From assembly GCF_000756385.1 (NCBI RefSeq), contig NZ_JNFC01000045.1, positions 1 to 64,000 on the forward strand: a stretch of DNA of 64,000 nt. The letters are read 5' to 3'. Shown here piece after piece: positions 53,939 through 63,530 of this stretch; position 1 is the stretch's first letter; each line of letters starts with the position of its first letter. The notes under the pieces are model-generated. The model saw only the letters and a list, made by a program, of their open reading frames with translations, was not told where the DNA came from and searched no databases. The position numbers and the translations under genes were made by a program. Source of the stretch: Sphingopyxis sp. LC363. Lineage in GTDB: Bacteria; Pseudomonadota; Alphaproteobacteria; Sphingomonadales; Sphingomonadaceae.

Positions 53939-54697
53939 TCAGCGATTGTCGAGGACCGCAACCAGCGGCGAAACGAGAAGCGGAGCGACCGAAATGAATT
54001 GCTGGAACATTCGGCGTCCGGGCGATTCACCAACCACCACTATGTCATTGGGATAGAGTATGGGATCCGCATATGCGCCCCGGCGAATAGCTGCGAGGTC
54101 ATAGAGCGCGATCATCTGCCGGCCTCGCACATTGCGATGGATCACCACCTCGCGCAGCTTGGCAAATTCCGTCGCCCCCTTCGCCGCGGCGACCCCGCGC
54201 ATCAGCGTCATGCCGCCAACAACCGGGTAATTGCCCGATTGCTGGACTTCGCCGTCGATCGTCACATAGCGGCTGACGGTTTCCTCGAGGTTCACGGCGA
54301 CCCGTGGGCTGCGCATATGGCCCGCGCGAAGTTGCTGTGTCACACGGTCCGTTGCCTCGCCGATCGTCAGGTTGTTAAGATTGACGACGCCTGCAACGGG
54401 AAGTGAGATGTTCGCAGCGCCATCAGCGGTGACGCGGCGATCGGACAATTGCTCGATACCCATCACGTCGATGATCAGCTTGTCATAGGGTCCGATCCGA
54501 TATTCATAACCCTGCGCCGCACCAACCTCACCGTTCGGACCCGGCAATTCACCGGTGTCAACCAGAGTCACCGTCGGCCCGCCAAGCCCGCCCTTTGTAA
54601 GGCTGTTGCCGGCGCAACCCGATGTTGCCATCAGGGTGACGGCCATTGCACCGACAAAGCCCGTACGGGCGCGTTGCTTGAAACTCGCTTGCAGCAT
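53939..54697 (-). CDS. Wza-like polysaccharide export lipoprotein
   Basis: The 252-residue protein has a lipoprotein signal with lipobox ATSGC (Cys28), a Poly_export domain (YRIGPYDKLIIDVMGIEQLS, ISLPVAGVVNLNNLTIGEAT) and a SLBB-type region (YVTIDGEVQQSGNYPVVGGM). It is shorter than E. coli Wza (379) but normal for alphaproteobacterial export proteins. AAGAGG precedes the ATG at 54697. It forms the outer-membrane exit together with the Wzc-like protein 29 bases downstream. Confidence 0.93.
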   Translation of the reverse strand: MLQASFKQRARTGFVGAMAVTLMATSGCAGNSLTKGGLGGPTVTLVDTGELPGPNGEVGAAQGYEYRIGPYDKLIIDVMGIEQLSDRRVTADGAANISLPVAGVVNLNNLTIGEATDRVTQQLRAGHMRSPRVAVNLEETVSRYVTIDGEVQQSGNYPVVGGMTLMRGVAAAKGATEFAKLREVVIHRNVRGRQMIALYDLAAIRRGAYADPILYPNDIVVVGESPGRRMFQQFISVAPLLVSPLVAVLDNR

Positions 54698-54705
54698 AAA
54701 CCTCT

Positions 54706-56139
54706 TCACTTTCGAGCGGCCTTGTAGGCAGCTGAACACCAAGCCGCCGTCACTGCAACTAGCAGCATAAGCGAGGGAACGCGGAGCGGATAGTCAGCCG
54801 CGCTATAGAGTGCAAGCATGGCGATGATCGATAACCCCGCGCGGCCCAAGACCTGAGCCTGAAAGCCCCGCTCGCCCATCTTCAGGCTTCGCGAGCGGAA
54901 AAGCGATATCAACGACCTAAATCCGAGGAAGCCTGCCCACAATATCAATACGACGCCTGCCAAGCCTGTAGTTAGCAACAATTCGGCGAAATCATTGTGC
55001 GCATGGTTGAAATAGGAAGGATTGATAAACTTGTTCGGCTCGAAAATCTGATAAACTTCCACGAAGGTGCCGGCTCCGCTCCCGAATGGAAAAAACCGTT
55101 CGATCGCCTGGACAATGACCGGTAGCGCGCTGAATCGCAGCTCATCCGCGGGATCCGTCTCAACAAGACGCTGAAGCGCCGGCGTGCGCAAAGCGACGAT
55201 GATCGAAAAGACGACAAGGACACCTGCAAGACAAAAACTAATCAACCGCTTACGATTGTCCGTTTTGCGCTCTGCCGAGCGGATGCGCGCCACCGGCGAT
55301 TGAAAGACCCACCAAGCCGATGCGATGCCCGCAACCCCGAGCACCAATCCAGCACGCGATCCGGTCATAAGAATGAGCGGTACAAGCAACACTCCACCCG
55401 CAATCGCAATTGCCCGATGAAAAAACAACTGTTCGGGCTTACCTTTGAACAGCGACAGATTGGCCGCAATCATCGGGAACATCACTGCAAGGAAGGCCGC
55501 CTGATGATTCCGATTCGCGAACAAGCCCACGCTGACCCCGTTATTAGTAATGCGGTAGAAATAGAGCATCCCCTGCGCCGGTCCTAGCGCCTGCAGCATT
55601 CCGATTACGCCACTCACAAAACCAAGCGCTATCAACGCGAGCATCAATTTCCGCTGCGAATTCGCGTCGAGCGTAAGCGCAAGGACGAGTGCCGCCAATG
55701 GCGCCGCGAGCGAAAAGAGCGCGTTCCAAGTGCGCGCTTGGGCGACAGATAACGGCTGCCAGGGCAACGCCATTCCGGCGTCGTGATAGATCGATACGAG
55801 GATATCCCTGCCCGGAAGTGCGGTCCAGACGGCAGGTGGAAGCGGCACAAGGTGCAACGCCGTCAGCCCAACGACACTCAGCGCCAGGGTCAGAACCGCG
55901 CGACCATTAAGCCATGCCTCGCGCCAAGCTGTGGCTAAGGCAAGCGCCAAAACAATCATGCTGATCGGGCGCCAGACAAGCAAAGACAACAAATCGTCTC
56001 GCGCGCCCCCAGCGGTCAGGAATCCTGTCACCAGAAGCACCATCAAAATGATGAGCGCAGCTTTTGAACGAGCCCCTTTCGACGCCCCCCCGGCCCTGTC
56101 GCCCTGCCTTGATTCAATTGCGTTGGACGAGCTAATCAT
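54706..56139 (-). CDS. O-antigen ligase/polymerase family membrane protein (Wzy-like)
   Basis: The 477-residue protein has about 12 hydrophobic segments and the Wzy_C/O-antigen ligase landmarks GLFANRNHQAAFLAVMFPM, MTGSRAGLVLGVAG and SYFNHAHNDFAELLLTTG in the large periplasmic loop. It joins repeat units or ligates chains at the periplasmic face. It lies eight bases before the Wza-like gene and 12 after the dehydratase gene. Confidence 0.92.
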   Translation of the reverse strand: MISSSNAIESRQGDRAGGASKGARSKAALIILMVLLVTGFLTAGGARDDLLSLLVWRPISMIVLALALATAWREAWLNGRAVLTLALSVVGLTALHLVPLPPAVWTALPGRDILVSIYHDAGMALPWQPLSVAQARTWNALFSLAAPLAALVLALTLDANSQRKLMLALIALGFVSGVIGMLQALGPAQGMLYFYRITNNGVSVGLFANRNHQAAFLAVMFPMIAANLSLFKGKPEQLFFHRAIAIAGGVLLVPLILMTGSRAGLVLGVAGIASAWWVFQSPVARIRSAERKTDNRKRLISFCLAGVLVVFSIIVALRTPALQRLVETDPADELRFSALPVIVQAIERFFPFGSGAGTFVEVYQIFEPNKFINPSYFNHAHNDFAELLLTTGLAGVVLILWAGFLGFRSLISLFRSRSLKMGERGFQAQVLGRAGLSIIAMLALYSAADYPLRVPSLMLLVAVTAAWCSAAYKAARK

Positions 56140-56151
56140 CGGATTGCGATC

Positions 56152-58146
56152 CTATTTTTCTTTCCGTTGCATTTGCGAGACATGATCCTCATCGACATCC
56201 GTCGGCGAATAGCCAGGAACCACCGCGCGAACGACCGACATTGCGCTGTCGGCGTCGCCTAAATCGAGGGCCCTTTCCATCTCGTTCAACCAGCCCAACA
56301 GTTCGGACCAGCCAAGTCGTTCCTCTTTCGCTCTCATGATGCGGCTGTGACTAGTCGGCTCGGGATTGTCGCCGATTAGGAGTTCCTCATACATTTTCTC
56401 ACCCGGGCGCAAACCAATTTCTTCGATGAGAATATCCCCGTCGAGATTGTTATCATCGCGCACTGTACAGCCCGACAGCTGAATCATTGAGCGCGCGAGG
56501 TCGATGATTCGGACGGGCTGCCCCATATCGAGCACAAAGACCTCGCCGCCGTTCGCCATCGCCCCTGCCTGCATGACGAGCTGCGCCGCTTCTGGGATAG
56601 TCATGAAATACCGCGTCACATCGCGGTGCGTCAGCGTGACCGGACCGCCGGCGTTGATCTGCGCTTGAAAACGAGGAACGACTGAGCCGCTTGAGCTCAG
56701 TACATTCCCAAAGCGGACGATCGAGAACAACGTTGGGTCCTTTCCCTCGTCGGCTTTGGCCTGCAGGATCAACTCGCAAACACGTTTTGAGGCGCCCATG
56801 ATGTTTGTCGGGCGGACGGCCTTGTCTGTACTGACCAAAATGAACCGCTCGGCCCCGACGCGGCTCGCTTCAACACTGCAGTGATAGGTTCCAAAGATAT
56901 TGTTCCGCAGGCCTGAAATGGGATTCCTCTCGACCAACGGCACATGTTTATACGCCGCCGCGTGAAAAACTGTCTGCGGGCGGTGACGCTGCATGACGCG
57001 CCGGACCGCCGCGGCATCGGCGACATCGATCAATTCCGGAACGATAAGAACATCTTCGCGATCGTTCGCGCCCTCCTCAAGTTCCGACATGATGCTGTAG
57101 AGGGCGAATTCCGATTGCTCGGCCACGACTAAGCAACTCGGTCCGCGCGCAGCGATCTGCCGGCACAGCTCCGAACCAATCGAGCCGCCGCCGCCCGAAA
57201 CCATAACCACCTTGCCCGTGATGGCCTGCCCCAACAGCTGCTCATCGGGCGGAACCGGGTCGCGACCAAGCAAATCTTCGACCCGGATGTCCTTGAGATC
57301 CTTGATCGAGACCTCTCCATCGATAATGTTGCCGATGCTAGGCAGCGATCGGACACGCACGGGGAATTTGTTAAGCCGCTCGACGATCTGGGCCCGCCGA
57401 CTGCGCACGACGCTGGGCAGCGCAAGAAGGATTTCGTCGATGGCGAGTTCCCCGATCAGCGGCCCTATATCATGCGCCGCACAAATCCGGACGCCGTCGA
57501 TTCGGTCACCAACAACGCTTTCGTCATCGTCAAAATAGCACGCAAGAACGAGATGACCTTCGTGGCGGAGAGCTAGCCCTAGCTGTTGTCCAGCACGTCC
57601 GGCGCCATAGATCGCCACTCGATGCTGACGCCCTCTATGTACGAGGTGGAGCACATCGACCAGCGCGTAACGGATCAGCACCCGCGCCGTCGCCAGCCCG
57701 ATCAGCATGACCATCGGCTGGAGAACGCCGATCGTCCGCGGAATACCCTCGATACCCAGGAACATAAAAATTGTGAGCATCGGCAGTGACATCAATATGC
57801 ACGCTATGGCAATATTCGCGATAGTTCGCCCGCCGGCAGATCGGATGATGGACCGATAGGTTCCGCACCACCAGGCCGAGATGAACCATGATGGAAGAGC
57901 AACGGCGATTACGGTCAGCACCGAGATGCTCGTCAAATCCCATTCTCCGATGCGTATCGAAAAGGCGAGCCAGACCGACAGGACGCACAAGCCGGCATCC
58001 ATGGCAAATGCAATCAACCGCCGAAAGGGGCGCGGCAAATCCGCTAGTCGCCGCAAAGCAATCACGAAGAATGACAGCATCGGAGAGGGAACGTCGGACC
58101 AGCTATTCATCGCATCAGAAACCAACAGGGCTGCCCGGGCCAGCAT
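56152..58146 (-). CDS. Membrane-bound nucleotide-sugar 4,6-dehydratase (PglF/WbpM/FlaA1 family)
   Basis: The 664-residue protein has four N-terminal membrane helices, a CoA-binding-like Rossmann domain (VAIYGAGRAGQQLGLALRHE) and a C-terminal SDR domain: VVMVSGGGGSIGSELCRQIA, HAAAYKHVPLVERNPISGLR, STDKAVRPTNIMGASKRVCE with Met in place of catalytic Tyr, as in WbpM. It makes the UDP-4-keto-6-deoxy-HexNAc used for QuiNAc or bacillosamine. It is the first gene of the operon ending at 49800. Confidence 0.94.
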   Translation of the reverse strand: MLARAALLVSDAMNSWSDVPSPMLSFFVIALRRLADLPRPFRRLIAFAMDAGLCVLSVWLAFSIRIGEWDLTSISVLTVIAVALPSWFISAWWCGTYRSIIRSAGGRTIANIAIACILMSLPMLTIFMFLGIEGIPRTIGVLQPMVMLIGLATARVLIRYALVDVLHLVHRGRQHRVAIYGAGRAGQQLGLALRHEGHLVLACYFDDDESVVGDRIDGVRICAAHDIGPLIGELAIDEILLALPSVVRSRRAQIVERLNKFPVRVRSLPSIGNIIDGEVSIKDLKDIRVEDLLGRDPVPPDEQLLGQAITGKVVMVSGGGGSIGSELCRQIAARGPSCLVVAEQSEFALYSIMSELEEGANDREDVLIVPELIDVADAAAVRRVMQRHRPQTVFHAAAYKHVPLVERNPISGLRNNIFGTYHCSVEASRVGAERFILVSTDKAVRPTNIMGASKRVCELILQAKADEGKDPTLFSIVRFGNVLSSSGSVVPRFQAQINAGGPVTLTHRDVTRYFMTIPEAAQLVMQAGAMANGGEVFVLDMGQPVRIIDLARSMIQLSGCTVRDDNNLDGDILIEEIGLRPGEKMYEELLIGDNPEPTSHSRIMRAKEERLGWSELLGWLNEMERALDLGDADSAMSVVRAVVPGYSPTDVDEDHVSQMQRKEK

Positions 58147-58529
58147 GCCGATACCCGGTAGAATGTCTGCCGACTTAATCCTTTGTTATGTAAAACGATA
58201 AGCGAACCGTGGCTTTCAAGCGGCGCTTAAAGCGCAGGCTTCTAGTGACCGACTTCTCAACAAGCAATCCAAAATCCATCACCACCGAGCATGACTGCTG
58301 ATGGCTCCGAGCGAGCCGGCCGACCGGAGATGACGTGCGACGCGCCGGAACGCGAACTCGCGAAAGAGCCGTCGACGATGCCTGCGATCAGTGGGGCAAG
58401 GGTGTAGCGCGCCGTCTCGATGCCGCTGCCGGATGCTGCAGAAAGTCGCGGTGGCCGACCCGCGCTGCCGGTCGGCCACGGCTAAGCGAGAATAATGCAC
58501 TAGTCCGCGGGGCCTCGCGTGCCCTAGAC
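58147..58529. other. Intergenic region between divergent polysaccharide genes, with a 9-bp inverted repeat
   Basis: No gene is supported in these 383 bases, which must hold promoters for the operon starting at 58146 and the beta-helix gene at 58558. GTGGCCGAC (58451-58459) and GTCGGCCAC (58471-58479) are perfect inverted arms with an 11-base loop. This could be a terminator-like or regulatory hairpin in the leader of the beta-helix gene. Confidence 0.4.
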
Positions 58530-58554
58530 GTCTCCGTCTTAAGCGAACGGAGAC
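58530..58554 (+). promoter_or_regulatory. Leader hairpin covering the ribosome-binding site
   Basis: GTCTCCGT (58530-58537) and ACGGAGAC (58547-58554) form a perfect 8-bp stem with a 9-base loop. The right arm contains the GGAG ribosome-binding site four bases before the next ATG (58558). The site is hidden when the hairpin is formed, so translation could depend on temperature or a binding factor. Confidence 0.6.
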
Positions 58555-58557
58555 ACG

Positions 58558-59994
58558 ATGGACTATCGCGAGAAATCGATCGGGCGGCGCAGCTTGTTGG
58601 CTGCGTCAGGCGCGTGGGCGATGGGGGGCTCGGCCGGGGACCTCGGCGTTGTCCCGCTGGGAACGTCTGCCAGGGAAATCTGGATCACGGACGCGCCTTT
58701 CAATGCGGACGCGACGGGCAAGGCCGACGCAGCACCTGCTATCCAGGCAGCCCTCGACGCGGCAAAGGCCGCGGGCGGTGCGACCGTGCGCCTCCCCGCG
58801 GGCACCTTCCGCACCCTATCAACCATCAACGTTCCGGCCGGCATCCAGCTGATCGGCTCCGGCAATTTCTATGTCTACGATAATGGCAATGTCTTTCGCG
58901 GCTCATGGCTTCGCTATCGCGGCCCGGCCTCATCCCCGGCGCTCCGGTACCGCAACACCCAGAAGAATCGGACGGCCAGCCTCGGCATCGATTGCGGCCA
59001 GGACGCCGACTCCGTCGGGATATGGCTCGGCTCTGATAATGCGCCGGCATGCAAGGATCTCGTCTTCGAAGGGATAACGATATTTGGCGCGGGCATTGCA
59101 GTAAGATGGGGCGACGCGAACGCGAAGGCTGCTCTAGAGCAGGTCGACAGCATCACGTTCCGCGATGGCGCATGCCACAGTTGCCGCAAGGGCTTCGTAA
59201 TCAATGCGACTAACGCCGCCGATTATTCAAAGGTGGAGCGCTGGGGCTTCGATGCGATGGAGGAGGTCACCTTCGATTTCCAGACCTTCGGCTTCATGTT
59301 GGTCGAAAACTGCGCCGCGGGCACCGAAAAGGCCGGGCATGTCATGTTCAAGATCGCAAGCTCGTCGCCTGACGTCCTGCGCATCATCGGCTGCCAGTCA
59401 GAAGGTGTAGCCGGTTCGAAGTTCCTGACCTATTCGGCCACCAACGATCAGGGCGCGATCGTGCTGCAAGCGAATGTCGTCAATCAGCCGATAGAGGTGA
59501 CCGGCATAACCAAGATCACCAGCCGCGACAATTACGTCAACTCGACGATCACGCTTTCGGGCTTTGTGCGCTGGCGCTCATACTTCGATCATTGGGATCC
59601 CTCCCCCGAAAAGAAGTTCGTCACCACGCATGCGGCATCGAGCTTCCGCGCCGACGTCTTCAACAGTGCGGGGCAATGGTTCGGCTATTTCCTGCCTAAG
59701 GGTTGGGTCATCGAGGATGGTCAGCCCCACGCGGGGGGTGTCATGGGGGCGGTCGTGGTCCGCGAGGGCGTGAAGTGCGCCAGCTTCAATGCTGGAGCAT
59801 TTCACGCCACAGGGGAATATTTCCAGCCGAAGGTCGACAATGGTTTCGCGTATAGGGTCACGTCCGGGGGCTGGGCCGGCCCGGAGCCCGCTTGGCCAAA
59901 GAAGGTCGGTGCAATCGTCAGGACGGGGTCGGCGACGTTTCAGAACGTCGGCCCCTGCGCGCTGATCAAGGGTTATGGCGCCATCTCGACCTGA
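58558..59994 (+). CDS. TAT-exported pectate-lyase-superfamily beta-helix protein
   Basis: The 478-residue protein has a twin-arginine-like signal (GRRSLLAASGAWAMGGSAG, Arg10-Arg11) and an N-terminal pectate lyase superfamily segment (DAPFNADATGKADAAPAIQA then GGATVRLPAGTFRT) followed by a parallel beta-helix. Such proteins in EPS loci are lyases or epimerases acting on the polymer, or tailspike-like binders. The C-terminus has no known domain. Its 3' end overlaps the converging polymerase gene by 22 bases. Confidence 0.85.
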   Translation: MDYREKSIGRRSLLAASGAWAMGGSAGDLGVVPLGTSAREIWITDAPFNADATGKADAAPAIQAALDAAKAAGGATVRLPAGTFRTLSTINVPAGIQLIGSGNFYVYDNGNVFRGSWLRYRGPASSPALRYRNTQKNRTASLGIDCGQDADSVGIWLGSDNAPACKDLVFEGITIFGAGIAVRWGDANAKAALEQVDSITFRDGACHSCRKGFVINATNAADYSKVERWGFDAMEEVTFDFQTFGFMLVENCAAGTEKAGHVMFKIASSSPDVLRIIGCQSEGVAGSKFLTYSATNDQGAIVLQANVVNQPIEVTGITKITSRDNYVNSTITLSGFVRWRSYFDHWDPSPEKKFVTTHAASSFRADVFNSAGQWFGYFLPKGWVIEDGQPHAGGVMGAVVVREGVKCASFNAGAFHATGEYFQPKVDNGFAYRVTSGGWAGPEPAWPKKVGAIVRTGSATFQNVGPCALIKGYGAIST

Positions 59995-61214
59995 CGAGCG
60001 CCGATCGGCTGTACATGCACCGCGGCGATAGCGGCCGATTGCCTGAACAGCCGCGATGCGACCTCGACAACTGCGACGCCGGAGACCATCGTCACGACGT
60101 CGAGCCAGTACCATGCACCCTCCATCATGAAGCGGAGCATGCCGAACATCAAGGCGGCCATCGCGGCGGCGCTGAACTTCAAGCGATCGACCGCGCCAGC
60201 AACCCAGCGACCAAAAAACAGGCCGCCAAAGGCAGCTGCGAGCCCGTAGACCATGCCGAAAAGCAGGACGGCGCCTGCTATATAGCCAGGCGAGCGGAAG
60301 TCATTCTCATGTTGCACGCCGACAATATCATAGGTGAAGATGTCGATCGCGGTGGCGCGCAGGGTCGGAAATTCAAACGCCGGAATGGTGTTGCAGGAAT
60401 AGCCGCACGACAGCGCAAGGCCTTCTACGCCGGGGATGCGGTTAGCGATCAGTCCGACGACCTGCAACAGAGTCTCGAAGACATGGCCGTCACGAAGCGA
60501 CGTCCAGATCGCCGAATCGCCAATGCCCAGAGCTTGCGCGCGCAGCTGCGATGCGACGATGAAGGTCAAAATACCCGCCAAGGCGGCGAGAATGATCCGA
60601 ACTGGGTGCTTCCAGATCGCTTGCCCGGTAATGTACATCAGCATCACGACCAGGGCGAGGAAGTTGACCATGCCCGCCTTGCTGGTCGTGATCGCAGACA
60701 GGGTGAGGAAGAAACCAGCGAGCAGCGTGATCGCGCCCCAATATTGAAACTTGCGTCTCTGCGCCCACGAGATTTCCATGAGCAGCAGTGTGAGGCCCGG
60801 GATAACGTCGGACTGAACCCGGTAGTTGAGTGCGCCATATATGAAGCCGGCGTCGGTGGCCTCTTCGCCCAAGGTCGCACCGTAGGCAGCGCGCACCGCA
60901 AGGCTCAGGCCGACAAAGCCGACAAAGGCGATGATTCCCCAAGCCGGGATGTCTCGATAGTCGGGCGCCGGACGATCGGTCGCGCGCGTCGTCGGGAATG
61001 CGATGATCAGGAATAGCGCAAAGACCCCGGTGCAAATGAGCATCGCGGAGTTTAGCGGCGCCTGATTGACAAAGTGCCAGTCGAGATATTCGGGCGGTAG
61101 CTGCGTGTTCGACGAGATATAATAGGTCAGGAACGCGTATCTGAACGCGTAGCCCAAGGCGAACAGCGCCAAGACAACAAGCAAGAATAAACGGGCGGCG
61201 GGCCGGTAGGTCAT
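59973..61214 (-). CDS. Wzy-like oligosaccharide polymerase (intact copy)
   Basis: The 413-residue protein has about 10-12 hydrophobic segments (LFLLVVLALFALGYAFRYAF, WGIIAFVGFVGLSLAVRAAY, and so on) and conserved periplasmic-loop residues LSAITTSKAGM, IPGVEGLALSCGYSCNT and HENDFRSPGY. It looks like an EPS-locus polymerase or O-antigen polymerase-like protein; the family is poorly defined. The decayed paralogue is at 42346-43583. It is convergent with the beta-helix gene. Confidence 0.82.
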   Translation of the reverse strand: MTYRPAARLFLLVVLALFALGYAFRYAFLTYYISSNTQLPPEYLDWHFVNQAPLNSAMLICTGVFALFLIIAFPTTRATDRPAPDYRDIPAWGIIAFVGFVGLSLAVRAAYGATLGEEATDAGFIYGALNYRVQSDVIPGLTLLLMEISWAQRRKFQYWGAITLLAGFFLTLSAITTSKAGMVNFLALVVMLMYITGQAIWKHPVRIILAALAGILTFIVASQLRAQALGIGDSAIWTSLRDGHVFETLLQVVGLIANRIPGVEGLALSCGYSCNTIPAFEFPTLRATAIDIFTYDIVGVQHENDFRSPGYIAGAVLLFGMVYGLAAAFGGLFFGRWVAGAVDRLKFSAAAMAALMFGMLRFMMEGAWYWLDVVTMVSGVAVVEVASRLFRQSAAIAAVHVQPIGARQVEMAP

Positions 61215-61367
61215 CGTGGCCGATTAGTCGTTCGTGCGGCGAGAAGAAAGTCGAAACGTTGCGCCATACCGAGACTTCAGCTTTCCGGGCGGACGCGCAG
61301 ACCGCGCCCTTTCGCTATCTCGCCGCGTTCTCTGGTCCGAAGCGTATCACCGCGTAGCGGGGTGCCG

Positions 61368-62147
61368 TCAGACCGCTTCGGCAACTTCCATGGTCTGGAG
61401 ATAGCGTCTTTCGGCGCCCTCCAGCACGATCGCAGTCAGAACGCCTGATTTGTAAGCTCCGGTATCGATGCCGATCCGGTTTGCGCATTCGTCAATCTCA
61501 TCACGAATCGTGTGGCCGTGGACGATCATTTTGCCATGGTCACGCTCATCGCTCAGAAATTCATCTCGTATCCAACGCAGATCCGTCAAAGTCTGACGTT
61601 CCAGCGGCACGCCGGGCCGGATACCTGCATGCACAAAAACATAATCACCGATTGCGATAAAATCTTCGCCATTACTCAGAAATTCGACGTGCGACCGGGA
61701 AACCATCAAAGGTAGCTGCTCGGCAACCTCTTCAAAGCTGGCTTCGGTCAGGCTTGCATCACTGTTCCAATAGCTCTCGACCGTCGCCTCGCCGCCTATG
61801 CGCATGAAGTAACGCAGACGCCGGACATCGCCGGTCAGCGCGGCAAGAAAACATTCCTCATGATTGCCGATCAACAGGCGGGTATCGGGGAATTCACGTC
61901 GCAGGCCGATCGCCCGCTCGACCACCTCGGCCGACTGCGGGCCGCGATCGACAAGATCCCCGAGCAGGATCAGCGTGATCTTCGCGACCGGCCGCGCCGC
62001 GACATCGGCACGGATGCGCTCTATCAATTCGGCGAACAGATCGTCGCGCCCGTGAATATCGCCAATAGCATAAACGCGCTGGCCATCGGGAATCGCAAGG
62101 CTGCTGCGCATTTGCGCGACCGCCTTGCTCTTGCGTCTCCAAAACAT
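61368..62147 (-). CDS. Calcineurin-like metallophosphoesterase (PrpA/PrpB-type protein phosphatase)
   Basis: The 259-residue protein has the full set of phosphoesterase motifs: AIGDIHGRDD, LLGDLVDRGPQS, LLIGNHEECF, VFVHAGIRPG and MIVHGHTIRDE. This is the bacterial PPP-like Ser/Thr phosphatase pattern, with metal ligands Asp, His, Asn and His. Similar phosphatases sit at the edges of sphingomonad polysaccharide loci. The substrate is unknown; control of EPS synthesis is possible. An ATG at 62147 gives MFWRRKSKA. Confidence 0.92.
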   Translation of the reverse strand: MFWRRKSKAVAQMRSSLAIPDGQRVYAIGDIHGRDDLFAELIERIRADVAARPVAKITLILLGDLVDRGPQSAEVVERAIGLRREFPDTRLLIGNHEECFLAALTGDVRRLRYFMRIGGEATVESYWNSDASLTEASFEEVAEQLPLMVSRSHVEFLSNGEDFIAIGDYVFVHAGIRPGVPLERQTLTDLRWIRDEFLSDERDHGKMIVHGHTIRDEIDECANRIGIDTGAYKSGVLTAIVLEGAERRYLQTMEVAEAV

Positions 62148-62247
62148 GACTTGCTGAACCGATCTCGATCAAACCCGGCACGACCGCAAGGATATCTGCG
62201 GTTCGGACATGCCCCGTCCCCTAGCCCTGCAATCGTGCGGTGACAAT

Positions 62248-62275
62248 ATACGCGATACGATACGCGATACGCGCG
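62248..62275. repeat. Short repeat of TACGCGA units upstream of wecB
   Basis: TACGCGA occurs twice exactly, with a TACGA between them and a TACGCG at the end, within 28 bases. It lies 140 bases upstream of wecB in an otherwise gene-free stretch. It could be a regulator site or slippage product. Confidence 0.4.
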
Positions 62276-62414
62276 AAGCCGACCTGCGTTGCGGGCTTTT
62301 CACAGAAGTCTTTTCGTGAAATTCCCCCGACCGCACCTTAAGGGTGTCGCAAGCTTTGTCGCTTAATCGCGCGTTTACCAGCAGTCGGCATCACGATGCG
62401 GAGAGTTGTTTAAA

Positions 62415-63519
<1,105 letters not shown>

Positions 63520-63530
<11 letters not shown>

